A stretch of 21,393 bases of DNA from a virus: the IMG/VR virus record IMGVR_UViG_3300018417_000089, positions 1 through 21,393 of that record; one strand, given 5' to 3'. The first letter of the stretch is position 1; the number at the start of each line of letters is the position of its first letter. The translations under genes and the position numbers were made by a program. Under the pieces are notes generated by a model. It searched no databases. It saw only the letters and a list, made by a program, of their open reading frames with translations, and was not told where the DNA came from. Below, in pieces: positions 7,461-16,300 of this stretch.

Positions 7461-8901
7461 TACAGTTGATGATATTGCGGGCAGGAAAAAATACCTAAAT
7501 GAAGGTGCTGAAGATACTCAGGGAGTACCAAGGGAGGGTATGAGCGATCCTACGGGAGAATATCCTAAACGGGATTATTTCTTTGGTAGTAGTGTGAATA
7601 AAGCTGCAGTGGGCGCAAAGGTGAATAATCTTGCACTTGGTGGTAGCGAACTTGGTATTGATTTAGATTTACCACCCCAGAAACCTAGTGAATATCCGTT
7701 TAATCAGGTACAAGAAACTCAGAGTGGTCATGTTATTGAAATAGATGATACGCCTGGCGGAGAAAGGGTGTTAATAAAACATCGCACTGGTGCAGGAATG
7801 GAATTACGAGCAGATGGATCTGTTTTAATATCATCTAAGAACCAAAGTGTTACGGTTACTGGTGGCGATGCCACAGTTATTGTAGAGGGTGAGGGAAATT
7901 TAATCTACAAAGGTGACGTTAATCTAAGGGTAGCTGGAGATTTCAATGTTGATGTTGATGGCAACTATAATCTAGAAATTGCCGGTGATAAAATTGAGAA
8001 TATTAAAGGAAGACATAATAAGAAAGTTTTTCGGGATGTAAATGTTGACATTCATGGAAGTCGTGTTAGTAAGACAATTGGAGCTATAGCAGAAACTACT
8101 TTAACACGTTATGACGTACTTGTCAAGGGCCCCGCGAATTATAGAAGTACTGGTACTACAGAAATTACTGGCAGTAATCTAATTACTACAGCAGTTAATG
8201 AATGGACAGCTGCTGCGAGTACTGCAAATATTACCGCCAGACATATTTCTATGATAGGACATAAAGGAACTATTGGGGGACCATTGATTGATTATTATGG
8301 CAAGACATATGGGGGTTTGCCCGGTGCTGTAACGAATATTGCGACCTTCTATGGGGCGCTCGTAGGACGCGCCACAGAGGCGTTACATGCAGACTATAGT
8401 ATGTACTCGGAAATGTCTGGATACGCCGTTGGCGCGGTTCAGGCAGCGTCTGCGGTTAGCTTAGGAGGAACAGCACCAGTACCAAAACCACCCAAACCAG
8501 GAATTATGCCATATACCCCATTGCCTCAAACAGCACCATTACCAGCACCTCCTATAGTAGAATTAATGTTGGCCACAAGTTCTTATGGAGTACGTAATGT
8601 AGAGATAGATCCTTTGTTACGAGAAAAAATGGAGAAGAACGATGAGTATGCAGAACTGTTTAATTTTGACCCAGATATACATGAAATCAGATCAAAACTA
8701 AGAAGTCCTGCTAATCTTAATAACAGCAAGTTCACATCATACTTGGTAAGTGAAAATTTACTGAACAAAGATTTTGCCAAGACGCTTCCTTCTAATATAG
8801 GAAGATCTGCAAATAAAACTGGTACTATACGATTTGGTGTAGAGTTATTAGGAAACAACCCTATTGATAATAGAAGTAAACGTTTTAAGGTAACAAAATG
8901 A
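7453..8901 (+). CDS. Beta-helical central spike protein (gp5 C-terminal/VgrG-like)
   Basis: A 482-aa protein. ATG 7453 is preferred over TTG 7441 because GGA stands 8 bases before it and it gives the ATGACTAA overlap with the amidase stop. From residue 84, the string NQVQETQSGHVIEIDDTPGG leads into RVLIKH and GMELRADGSVLISS, the entry of gp5/VgrG needles. Glycines then recur every eight residues (162, 170, 178, 186, 202, 210) in VAG, VDG, IAG, IKG, IHG, IG, the octapeptide repeat that in T4 gp5 winds three chains into a beta-prism. Residues about 340-370 are Pro-rich (VPKPPKPGIMPYTPLPQ) and the last 110 residues are a separate, mixed domain. It would be the needle attached to the OB-fold hub protein. 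No PAAR tip is seen. Confidence 0.8.
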   Translation: MTNTVDDIAGRKKYLNEGAEDTQGVPREGMSDPTGEYPKRDYFFGSSVNKAAVGAKVNNLALGGSELGIDLDLPPQKPSEYPFNQVQETQSGHVIEIDDTPGGERVLIKHRTGAGMELRADGSVLISSKNQSVTVTGGDATVIVEGEGNLIYKGDVNLRVAGDFNVDVDGNYNLEIAGDKIENIKGRHNKKVFRDVNVDIHGSRVSKTIGAIAETTLTRYDVLVKGPANYRSTGTTEITGSNLITTAVNEWTAAASTANITARHISMIGHKGTIGGPLIDYYGKTYGGLPGAVTNIATFYGALVGRATEALHADYSMYSEMSGYAVGAVQAASAVSLGGTAPVPKPPKPGIMPYTPLPQTAPLPAPPIVELMLATSSYGVRNVEIDPLLREKMEKNDEYAELFNFDPDIHEIRSKLRSPANLNNSKFTSYLVSENLLNKDFAKTLPSNIGRSANKTGTIRFGVELLGNNPIDNRSKRFKVTK

Positions 8902-9524
8902 AAATATTGATTGATCCGAAATATGATCCTACTGGTAAAGAAGTTACATCTAAATTAAAACTCGGACCAGGAATTACTATGGCCAAGTTTTTGGGAGCAA
9001 GGGGTTCTAGAACACAACTCAAAAAACTCTATAATGAAGGTTTTAATGGCGCTCCTGATTTTAACCAAATAGCACGTAACCTTGTATTACATTCTCATAT
9101 CATACAGACTGTAACATCTAATATAGAATATAGTCAACACCGTTTGATTGTTAGTGAAGGAATTTATGAACCCAACCCAAAATTTGATAGTAGCGGAAAT
9201 TATATCGGGGAGAAACCGTCAGGTATATTAGCTTTGAGAAGAACCGGCCAGGCAGTCGTTTATCAGTTAGTTAATAGAAAGGGAAAAACTGACCCCGTAA
9301 AAACTTTTGATTTAGCGGTTTTCTGGAAAGACTATATTGGTTATGATAAACTTACGTTAGATTACGATACATTTGATCCTAATGGCGAATTGACTTGTCA
9401 GATTGTTATAGAAACTCCTAATGTACCCGAGTCATATGATGTTACATATAAAGGTGTTATAGAGACCCGATATAATGGAGAATTGCAAACTGTTAATGAA
9501 TTGTTAGAAATTCTCCCGAATTAG
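8898..9524 (+). CDS. Hub-operon protein with apparent inactive M15-type peptidase fold
   Basis: A 208-aa protein overlapping the spike stop by 4 bases (ATGA). No confident family by sequence. Its order of parts follows the Peptidase_M15_3/YcbK fold: ITMAKFLGARGSRTQ (26-40) like 'FTLAEFTRS'; a helix DFNQIARNLVLHSHIIQTV (54-72); RLIVSEGIYEPNP (82-94) like 'IRVTSGYRSPxLN'; LRRTGQAVVYQLV (113-125) where 'SxHxxGxAxD' is expected; and YDKLTLDYD ... CQIVIET where 'FDQLILE ... WVHVS' is expected. The metal ligands are not present: Arg114 stands for His and Val121 for Asp. The link is my inference from pattern order. If right, the protein is a structural or glycan-binding derivative on the spike/hub. 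No signal peptide or membrane segment is seen. Confidence 0.55.
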   Translation: MKILIDPKYDPTGKEVTSKLKLGPGITMAKFLGARGSRTQLKKLYNEGFNGAPDFNQIARNLVLHSHIIQTVTSNIEYSQHRLIVSEGIYEPNPKFDSSGNYIGEKPSGILALRRTGQAVVYQLVNRKGKTDPVKTFDLAVFWKDYIGYDKLTLDYDTFDPNGELTCQIVIETPNVPESYDVTYKGVIETRYNGELQTVNELLEILPN

Positions 9525-9525
9525 T

Positions 9526-9533
9526 TATAAATA
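9526..9533 (+). promoter_or_regulatory. T4-type late promoter for gp25-gp6
   Basis: Perfect TATAAATA one base after the stop of the preceding gene, 25 bases before the gp25 ATG. The bases after it (AACAGTATAAC) resemble those after the promoter at 11966. Confidence 0.85.
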
Positions 9534-9558
9534 AACAGTATAACACAGAGCGACTCTA

Positions 9559-10140
9559 ATGGCAATAACTAACGAAGAAGGAAATTTATCGAATAGTCCC
9601 CGCGTGACTATGACTCGTCCCTATTCGGATTTTGATTTAACGTTTAACGCTAGAACAACAACTGATGGAGACGTGTTTAAAAAAACTGATGCAGCTTCTG
9701 TTAAACAAGCGTTAAAGTCTTTGTTATTAACTAATGCTTTTGAGAAACCTTATAGACCTCAGTATGGAGGGAACTTAAGTGGGTTATTATTTGAACCTGC
9801 TGATGAAAATACGGGAGAAGAATTAAGTTCGCGTATAAAGGACGCTATTAATAGGTATGAACCAAGGGTTAAAATACTTAACCTAAAAATTGTTTCGCAA
9901 CCAAATTTGAACAAAATAAAGATTTTGTTGGAGTTTCGTGTTATCTCTACGGGTATAGTAGATGTTCTACAACTCGTATTGGGAGCGGTTGAAGTATGTG
10001 ATCCACCTTACTTAAAGGCACCTCCGACTACAGCTTTTATAGAAGATTATATTCTGACAGAAAGTTTATTAATAATTCGAACCGAATCTGGTTTAAATTT
10101 AATCTTTGATGATGATGAAGATCTATACGAAGACGACTAA
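9559..10140 (+). CDS. gp25: Baseplate wedge subunit gp25
   Basis: A 193-aa protein of the GPW/gp25 family; T4 gp25 is 132 aa. Evidence: RPYSDFDLTF (20-29), VKQALKSLLLTNAFEKPYRP (48-67), GLLFEP (75-80), and the family's EPR signature in RYEPRVKILNL (99-109). gp25 nucleates sheath assembly and, with two gp6 chains, forms the wedge core bundle. About 45 residues beyond the normal fold are added at the C-terminus, reading TESLLIIRTESGLNLIFDDD then all-acidic ending EDLYEDD. It is followed after 18 bases by gp6, which has its own AGGA 9 bases before the start. The ribosome site of gp25 itself is weak (CAGAGCG). Confidence 0.93.
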   Translation: MAITNEEGNLSNSPRVTMTRPYSDFDLTFNARTTTDGDVFKKTDAASVKQALKSLLLTNAFEKPYRPQYGGNLSGLLFEPADENTGEELSSRIKDAINRYEPRVKILNLKIVSQPNLNKIKILLEFRVISTGIVDVLQLVLGAVEVCDPPYLKAPPTTAFIEDYILTESLLIIRTESGLNLIFDDDEDLYEDD

Positions 10141-10158
10141 CATACAGGAAAAGATACG

Positions 10159-11970
10159 ATGGCAACAACAATAAAATCTACAGATTTAGATTTTGATACT
10201 ATAAAAAATAATCTGAAAATTTTTCTGGCACAAAGTCCGGAATTTTCGGACTATAATTTTGAGGCGAGTGGTCTTTCTTCTATATTAGATGTTCTAGCTT
10301 ATAATACACATTATAACGCATTGACGGCAAATTTTGCTTTGAATGAATCTTTTCTGAGTACTGCACAATTAAGAAGCAGTGTTGTGAATCTTGCAAGCAG
10401 TTTAGGTTATAGTGTTGGAAGTCGTACAGCGTCCTGTGCGGTGGTTAATATGTACGTAGTGAATAGTCTTGTACCTGAGAGTATGACCTTACCAGCAGGT
10501 TTTAAATTTACTTCTACCATTAATAATAAGTCCTATACCTTTAAGACAAGGGATACTTTAATAGCAACCAATAACGGTAGTAATCAATATTATTTTCAGT
10601 TAGGCGAAAATCAAAATGTGACTTTATATGAAGGAGTGGAACAAAGGAAAATTTTTATCGCAGGCCCGGCAAACGAAAATGAGACATATGTACTTCCTAC
10701 CACAAATTTAGATCTAGACACTGTACAGGTTCGTGTTTATGCGGATACTAGTACAACCGTCTATACGACTTATACTGCTATTAAAAATGTTGTTAATATA
10801 AACAAAGATTCTACAATTTTTGTGGTGAAAGAAACTCCCAATGGTCAGTATGAGTTAACTTTTGGTAATGGCGCTCGGTTAGGAAAATTTCCCAAAGTTG
10901 GTAATAAGATTGAAGTCTTATATGATCAAGTAGCCGGTCCGGATGCAAATGGAGGAAGAACCTTTACTCCGGTTAATACAATTTTTGATGCGGCAAACAA
11001 TGCTTTGACATTAAATGTTGTAACCGTTGTGGGAAGTATGAGTGGTCAATTAAAAGAACCTATAGCAAGTATTAGAAAAAATGCCCCCTACCTTTATGCT
11101 ACTCAGAACCGAATGGTGACAGCAGCTGATTATTCTTCTCTGGTAAAAAGAAAGTTTAGTAATGTTATTACTGATGTTCAATCGTGGGGTGGGGAAGATA
11201 ATATTCCTCCGGAATATGGTTCAGTTTTTTTGAGTATATTATTTAATACAGATAATCTTGATACTCAGACCGAGACAAAAAATTCTATAATTGATATTGC
11301 AAAAAATTTATCCGTGGCTTCTTTTAATGTGAAATTCCTTGATCCTGTTAGCACATATTTAGAATTACAAACAAGGTTTCAATGGAATCCAAATCTTACA
11401 GGGTTTACTCAAACAGCCATAGAAAAACTTGTTACTAGCGCTACCGAAAAATATTTTAATGATGAATTAACAGGTTTTGATGAATCATTCAGGAAATCGA
11501 ATCTACTAACCATAATAGACGATACAGATCCTTCTATATTGTCTTCAAGAACAGATGTGGTAATGCAGAATCGTTTTATTCCGGAAAGCGGTGTTGTGAG
11601 TTACTCTATTAAATTTCCCACAAGCATTGCTATTCCTGATGATGTTAACTATATTATCGATAGTTCAATCTTTGTCATGTCAAACTCAAATAAAAAAGCA
11701 TTTTTAAGAAACCGATTAAAGTCTTCTATTATAGAAGTTGTGGATGTTCAGACAGGAACGAACCTGTTCGATAATGTGGGAGAATATGATTCTGTTTCGG
11801 GTGTATTAACTTTAAGTAATTTTACCGGAACTTTATCGGGTAACAATGGATATATAAAAATTACGGCAGTGCCATCAAACCAGTCTACCCTTAATGCAGT
11901 GCGTAATAATCTTATAACGTTTGATGCCACGGCTTCAACTAGTACTGCAATTATTACAGATACCTTATAA
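10159..11970 (+). CDS. gp6: Baseplate wedge subunit gp6 (gpJ-like)
   Basis: A 603-aa protein; T4 gp6 is 660 aa. The N-terminal block is the strong family mark: IKNNLKIFLAQSPEFSDYNF (15-34), GLSSILDVLAYNTHYNALTA (38-57), NFALNESFLSTAQLRSSV and NLASSLGYS. A middle beta part includes ELTFGNGARLGKFP and a gpJ-type domain, RKNAPYLYATQNRMVTAADY, then SLVKRKFSNVITDVQSWGGE, the usual piece in which the chain enters the wedge core. gp6 dimers form the inner ring that holds the six wedges together and drives the hexagon-to-star change. The stop codon lies inside the next late promoter (11966-11973). Confidence 0.93.
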   Translation: MATTIKSTDLDFDTIKNNLKIFLAQSPEFSDYNFEASGLSSILDVLAYNTHYNALTANFALNESFLSTAQLRSSVVNLASSLGYSVGSRTASCAVVNMYVVNSLVPESMTLPAGFKFTSTINNKSYTFKTRDTLIATNNGSNQYYFQLGENQNVTLYEGVEQRKIFIAGPANENETYVLPTTNLDLDTVQVRVYADTSTTVYTTYTAIKNVVNINKDSTIFVVKETPNGQYELTFGNGARLGKFPKVGNKIEVLYDQVAGPDANGGRTFTPVNTIFDAANNALTLNVVTVVGSMSGQLKEPIASIRKNAPYLYATQNRMVTAADYSSLVKRKFSNVITDVQSWGGEDNIPPEYGSVFLSILFNTDNLDTQTETKNSIIDIAKNLSVASFNVKFLDPVSTYLELQTRFQWNPNLTGFTQTAIEKLVTSATEKYFNDELTGFDESFRKSNLLTIIDDTDPSILSSRTDVVMQNRFIPESGVVSYSIKFPTSIAIPDDVNYIIDSSIFVMSNSNKKAFLRNRLKSSIIEVVDVQTGTNLFDNVGEYDSVSGVLTLSNFTGTLSGNNGYIKITAVPSNQSTLNAVRNNLITFDATASTSTAIITDTL

Positions 11971-11973
11971 ATA
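11966..11973 (+). promoter_or_regulatory. T4-type late promoter for gp8 and downstream genes
   Basis: Perfect TATAAATA; its bases 3-5 are the TAA stop of gp6. It ends 25 bases before the gp8 ATG. Followed by AGAACAGTTAAC, similar to the sequence after the 9526 promoter. Confidence 0.85.
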
Positions 11974-11998
11974 AGAACAGTTAACTAAGAGAATAAAG

Positions 11999-13354
11999 AT
12001 GACCTCATCCGTGACAGATAATTTTAAACGACACTTACTCAATGAATTTAAGAATGAAATTGATGGTAGTGATGTTCAATACTATATGGGTCTAGCACGA
12101 AGCGACAATTTTGTGGTTGGGGAAGACCAATCTTCTCTGTATTTTCAGTCTCAGTTAAGACATACTATGCAGAGTGTGAAAATTTTATCCTCTAACTCTT
12201 TTGTTGTTCCTCACATACCGTGGTCTAGCGGTGTTAGTTATAGTCAGTATGATGAGGCTGATTTGAATACTAATTTCTATGTGGTCAATTCATCCAATGA
12301 AGTGTTTGTCTGTATTCAGACCGGCAAAGTTGCGGATGGCACCATCAGACCAAGTACCGTTGAACCAACTTCGGGTTCGTTAGCATCTAGTTTTAAAACT
12401 TCTGATGGATACATCTGGAGACAGGTTGCAATGTTAAGTAATGTTGCAATATCAAATTTTTTAACCTCAGATTGGATGCCAATTAAAACGATTGTTGATC
12501 AATCTCCCAACTTATCCATTCCTCAAGATTCCGATCAGAGAGACTTACAAAATCTTGCGGTTCCGGGCGAGATCATAAATTTAGTTATAGACAGTGGAGG
12601 CACTGGTTACACTACAGCTCCTACAATTACTATTACAGGTAACGGTTCGAGTGCAAGTTTTACATGCAATATCAATGCGGGTAAAATTGTGCGGATTAAT
12701 ATTGATTCCGACGACAATGGTATTATTAGTCACGGTAGTGGTTATGACTATGCGTCCGTAGTATTGTCAGATGGTGATGCAGTCATAAGACCAGTAATTG
12801 GATCTCCTGATGGTATTAACGCTGACCCCATAAAAACTTTAAAAGCTAAATCATTAATGGTTCAAGCGGATTTTGTGGGGAGTGAAAATAACACCATTCA
12901 AGCGAATTCAGAATTCAATCAGATGTTCTTACTAAAAGATCCCAAACAATATGGTAGTTCGTCTGCATTTGTTGGTAATACAGGCAATGCACTAAAAAGT
13001 TTTACGGTCTCTTCTGTTATTGGAGATTGGAACGATAACAATATGATGTTCTCAGATCTTGTTGGAGGAACAAAAAAAGGTAAGGTTTTTTATTATTCCG
13101 GAAACACCCTTTATTATTATCAGGACGAAGAAACTGGATTTAACTCATTTGAAACTGGGGCCATCGTATCAGTAAACAATGCGGGAATTACCGCAACAGT
13201 TGATGCGATTATAAATCCAGATATTGATGCATATTCAGGTGATATTTTGTACATAAATAACATAAACACAGATTTAACAAGCAACGAAACTTTAGGAATT
13301 ACTAGAGTTTCAACACAAACCGAAGACACCAAAGTTATTATTCAGTTAGGATAA
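11999..13354 (+). CDS. gp8: Baseplate wedge subunit gp8-like
   Basis: A 451-aa protein; T4 gp8 is 334 aa. Similar order to gp8: an N-terminal helix (FKRHLLNEFKNEI), YYMGLARSDNF (28-38) like T4 'IFITFGRSEPW', HTMQSVKILSSNSFVVPHIPWSSGVSYS in pieces (55-82), FYVVNSSNEVFVCIQ (93-107) like 'IVVCNSAPYN...VYRCL', EPTSGS, and DGYIWRQVAML (136-146) like 'GDGYVWEYLF'. A strand-rich insert of about 85 residues from 190 (VIDSGGTGYTTAPTITITGN, later GSGYDYASVVL) is the common GxGYxxAPTVTITG repeat and is not in T4 gp8. gp8 dimers link gp10/gp7 and gp6 in the wedge. The stop is 3 bases before the next start, with AGGA inside the stop region. Confidence 0.8.
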   Translation: MTSSVTDNFKRHLLNEFKNEIDGSDVQYYMGLARSDNFVVGEDQSSLYFQSQLRHTMQSVKILSSNSFVVPHIPWSSGVSYSQYDEADLNTNFYVVNSSNEVFVCIQTGKVADGTIRPSTVEPTSGSLASSFKTSDGYIWRQVAMLSNVAISNFLTSDWMPIKTIVDQSPNLSIPQDSDQRDLQNLAVPGEIINLVIDSGGTGYTTAPTITITGNGSSASFTCNINAGKIVRINIDSDDNGIISHGSGYDYASVVLSDGDAVIRPVIGSPDGINADPIKTLKAKSLMVQADFVGSENNTIQANSEFNQMFLLKDPKQYGSSSAFVGNTGNALKSFTVSSVIGDWNDNNMMFSDLVGGTKKGKVFYYSGNTLYYYQDEETGFNSFETGAIVSVNNAGITATVDAIINPDIDAYSGDILYINNINTDLTSNETLGITRVSTQTEDTKVIIQLG

Positions 13355-13357
13355 AAA

Positions 13358-16300
13358 ATGGCAAGCACATTTACGAGTTCAACACTACCGCAATTATATA
13401 AAGATGATTATGATTCAGCTGATAATTATCATCAGATTTTATTTAATTCGGGTAGAGCCCTTCAAGCAAGAGAATTGACACAACTACAAACTTTAATCTA
13501 TGAAGAAATGGGTAGATTTGGTAGTAATGTGTTTAAAGAAGGTTCAGCCGTATCGTTTGGTAACATTGCGATAAACGCTTCCTATGATTTTATTCAGATA
13601 GAAACTGTTACGGGCGGTGCATTTGCAGATATTCCGGTGGGCACTGTTTTCACGGAGGCTGGTTCAAATATTAAGGTTAAAGTTTTACAAGTTTTACCTG
13701 CCGAAACACTTGTAAACCCAGACACCCTGTTTGTAACTTATATTAATGGTGGTGGAACAGCGATAAACGGCACACCTCCGACGGTATCAGTCGGTGGGGA
13801 ATTGCTTGGTGGAAATTTTACTCTTACAGTTCATGAGTCAGGTCAAAATGATGCACCATTTCCAACCGGCCGAGCAGTTAAACTTGATGTCGATCAGGGA
13901 GATTTTTTTGTTATGGGTAGATTTGTGCATTCTAACGCACAATCAATCATTTTATCACCAACATCTCAAATTGTCAACACTATTGTCGGTTTTAAAATAA
14001 TTCAGGAAGTAATTACCGTTAATGATACCCAAGATTTGTACGATAACGCTGGAAGTAGTCCAAATCTTGCGTCACCGGGCGCTGATCGTTATCGAATTCG
14101 ATTAGAATTGGTCGAAAAGGATCCTAATAATGATACTGATACCTTTGTATTTCTTGCTCGGATAGAAAATTCTAAAATTGTTGAGACTGTAGATGTTTTA
14201 GATTCATATAATAAAATTAATGATGTTCTTGCACTAAGAACAGAAGAAGAATCCGGTGACTACATTGTAAATCCGTTTACAATCGGGTTTGATTCAGCGG
14301 ATGCTGAAAATTTAAGCTTGACTATATCAGAAGGTACTGCATATGTCAATGGTTATCGTGTAGAAAACCCATCTCCTACAAAACTTATCGTTCCTCGTTC
14401 TATTGGAGACGGTGAATTGGTCAATAATGACGTTATTCCTGTCACGTATGGAAACTATGTTTTAATTGACAGTACTACAGCGCTCCCAACATTTGATTAT
14501 TCTCAGGTTAATATTTGTTCGGACACTATAGGTTCTAGTGTCATAGGGACCTGTAGAATTCGGGGCGTTGAACCGTCTGGTTCTCAGTTGAAAATGTACT
14601 TATTTGACATTGAAATTAATCCAAATGAAAATTTCAACACTGCTAAGAGTATTACTCAATTTGGCGCTGGTGACACACAACTATTAAACACAAATGGTAC
14701 TTCGGCACAATTATTTGGTTCAACAGATAATGATCTGTTATTCCAGACTTCTAGACCTAGACCAAGTAGTTTTAGTGACATAATCATTACTACACAAAAA
14801 TCTGTTACCAAAATTGCAGAAGTTACTGGCAACACAATCACTCTCGATAATTTGCCTGGAGGTGAAACATATGAAAATTCTTCCCAATGGATAATTGTTG
14901 AGATATCCGGAGCAAACGGACCGGCATTCATACCAACTACTGTCACTGGCATTGGGACAAACGCGGTAACCATATCAGATCCTTTAATTGCCGATGGTGA
15001 AGCGTACCAGATCATACACTATGTTAAAAATTCTTCAGCTACTCAGAAAAGTAAAAGTTTAACAAGCCTTTCCGGATATTTTGATGTGGTATCAGGAGAA
15101 GTAGATTTGGGTCTTCCCGATGTGTCTCAAGTTGAAGTTGTTAAGGTTGTTGGCGCTGGTCCGGATGTTACCACTGGACCAGACTGTTCTGAAAGGTTTA
15201 TTCTTGACGATGGTCAAAGAGACAACTATTACCAAAACGGTAAACTAATATTGAAGGGTGGAGAAACCGATCCTACTCGTGTTTATGTTGAATTTACATA
15301 TTGGGCTCGAGGCGGCATTGGCGGTGCGTTCTATTCACCACAAAATTATTCCGCCTCAACCTATGGTAACATTCCGGATCATGTGTTACAAGATGGTTCT
15401 GTAATCAGTCTGCGTAACTATTTAGATTTTAGACCTGATAAAGATGCGGCCGGAAACTTTTCAAATATTTCCTTTTTACCAACCTCTGGCACTTCAATTA
15501 GTGCTGATGTTACATACCATCTTCCAAGGGCAGATAAAGTTCTTATTACACAAGAAGGTGACTTACAAGTTTTGATGGGGCAACAATCAAGAGATCCTCA
15601 ACTCAAAAAAACTCCGGATAATGCACTAGAACTTTATCAGGTATTGATGAATGCAAATACTATCGATGAAAATGATGTACAAATCAAACCCATCGAACAT
15701 AAACTGTATACTATGGCAGACATTGCAAAACTGGATGACAAAATAGAAAATCTTAAAGAATATACAGAACTTAACATTGCAGAATTGAGAGCTTTCCACA
15801 CACCCAGTCTAGACAGTGCAGGATTAGAACGGCCAGACTCTGGTATCGTAGTAGATAATGGAGAAGATCAAACTGGATCGGCGACGGAAGATGGTGACTA
15901 TTCTGCATCTTTGGATCCTGAAAATCAATTGATCAGACCTATGGTTGATGAAGACAATATTCGTTTGGTTATTGAAACCCTGTCCGGTGTTAATTATGGC
16001 AATAGTAATGTAGTTAAAAAAGGCGATAATGTTTATTTGGGTTATGATTCTGCTGAATGGAAATTCCAAAATTTGGCATCTAGATCTATTAAGGTAAATC
16101 CTTACGGTATGGTTGATAATGTGGGTGTTATTAAACTTTCACCTTCCACTGATGAATGGAAAGAATCTAAAGAAGAAGCAATCAAAGCCGTTGTCGGAAC
16201 TTCTAAACTAGACACCAAACAAGCTTTCTTATGGAACAGCTGGCAATGGAACTGGAAAGGACGAAATGATGAAGATTTGTGGATCAGTGATGATACAAAA

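Noticed and set aside
13210-13259. TATAAATC (13210) and CATAAATA (13252) upstream of the 1813-aa gene
   Set aside because: Both inside gp8 codons, about 100 or more bases from the next start, with a mismatch; chance is likely in A+T-rich DNA. The second could be a weak late promoter.
13794-14000. Short plus-strand frame inside the 1813-aa gene
   Set aside because: Lies in another frame of a long gene with clear family motifs; no start signal of its own.
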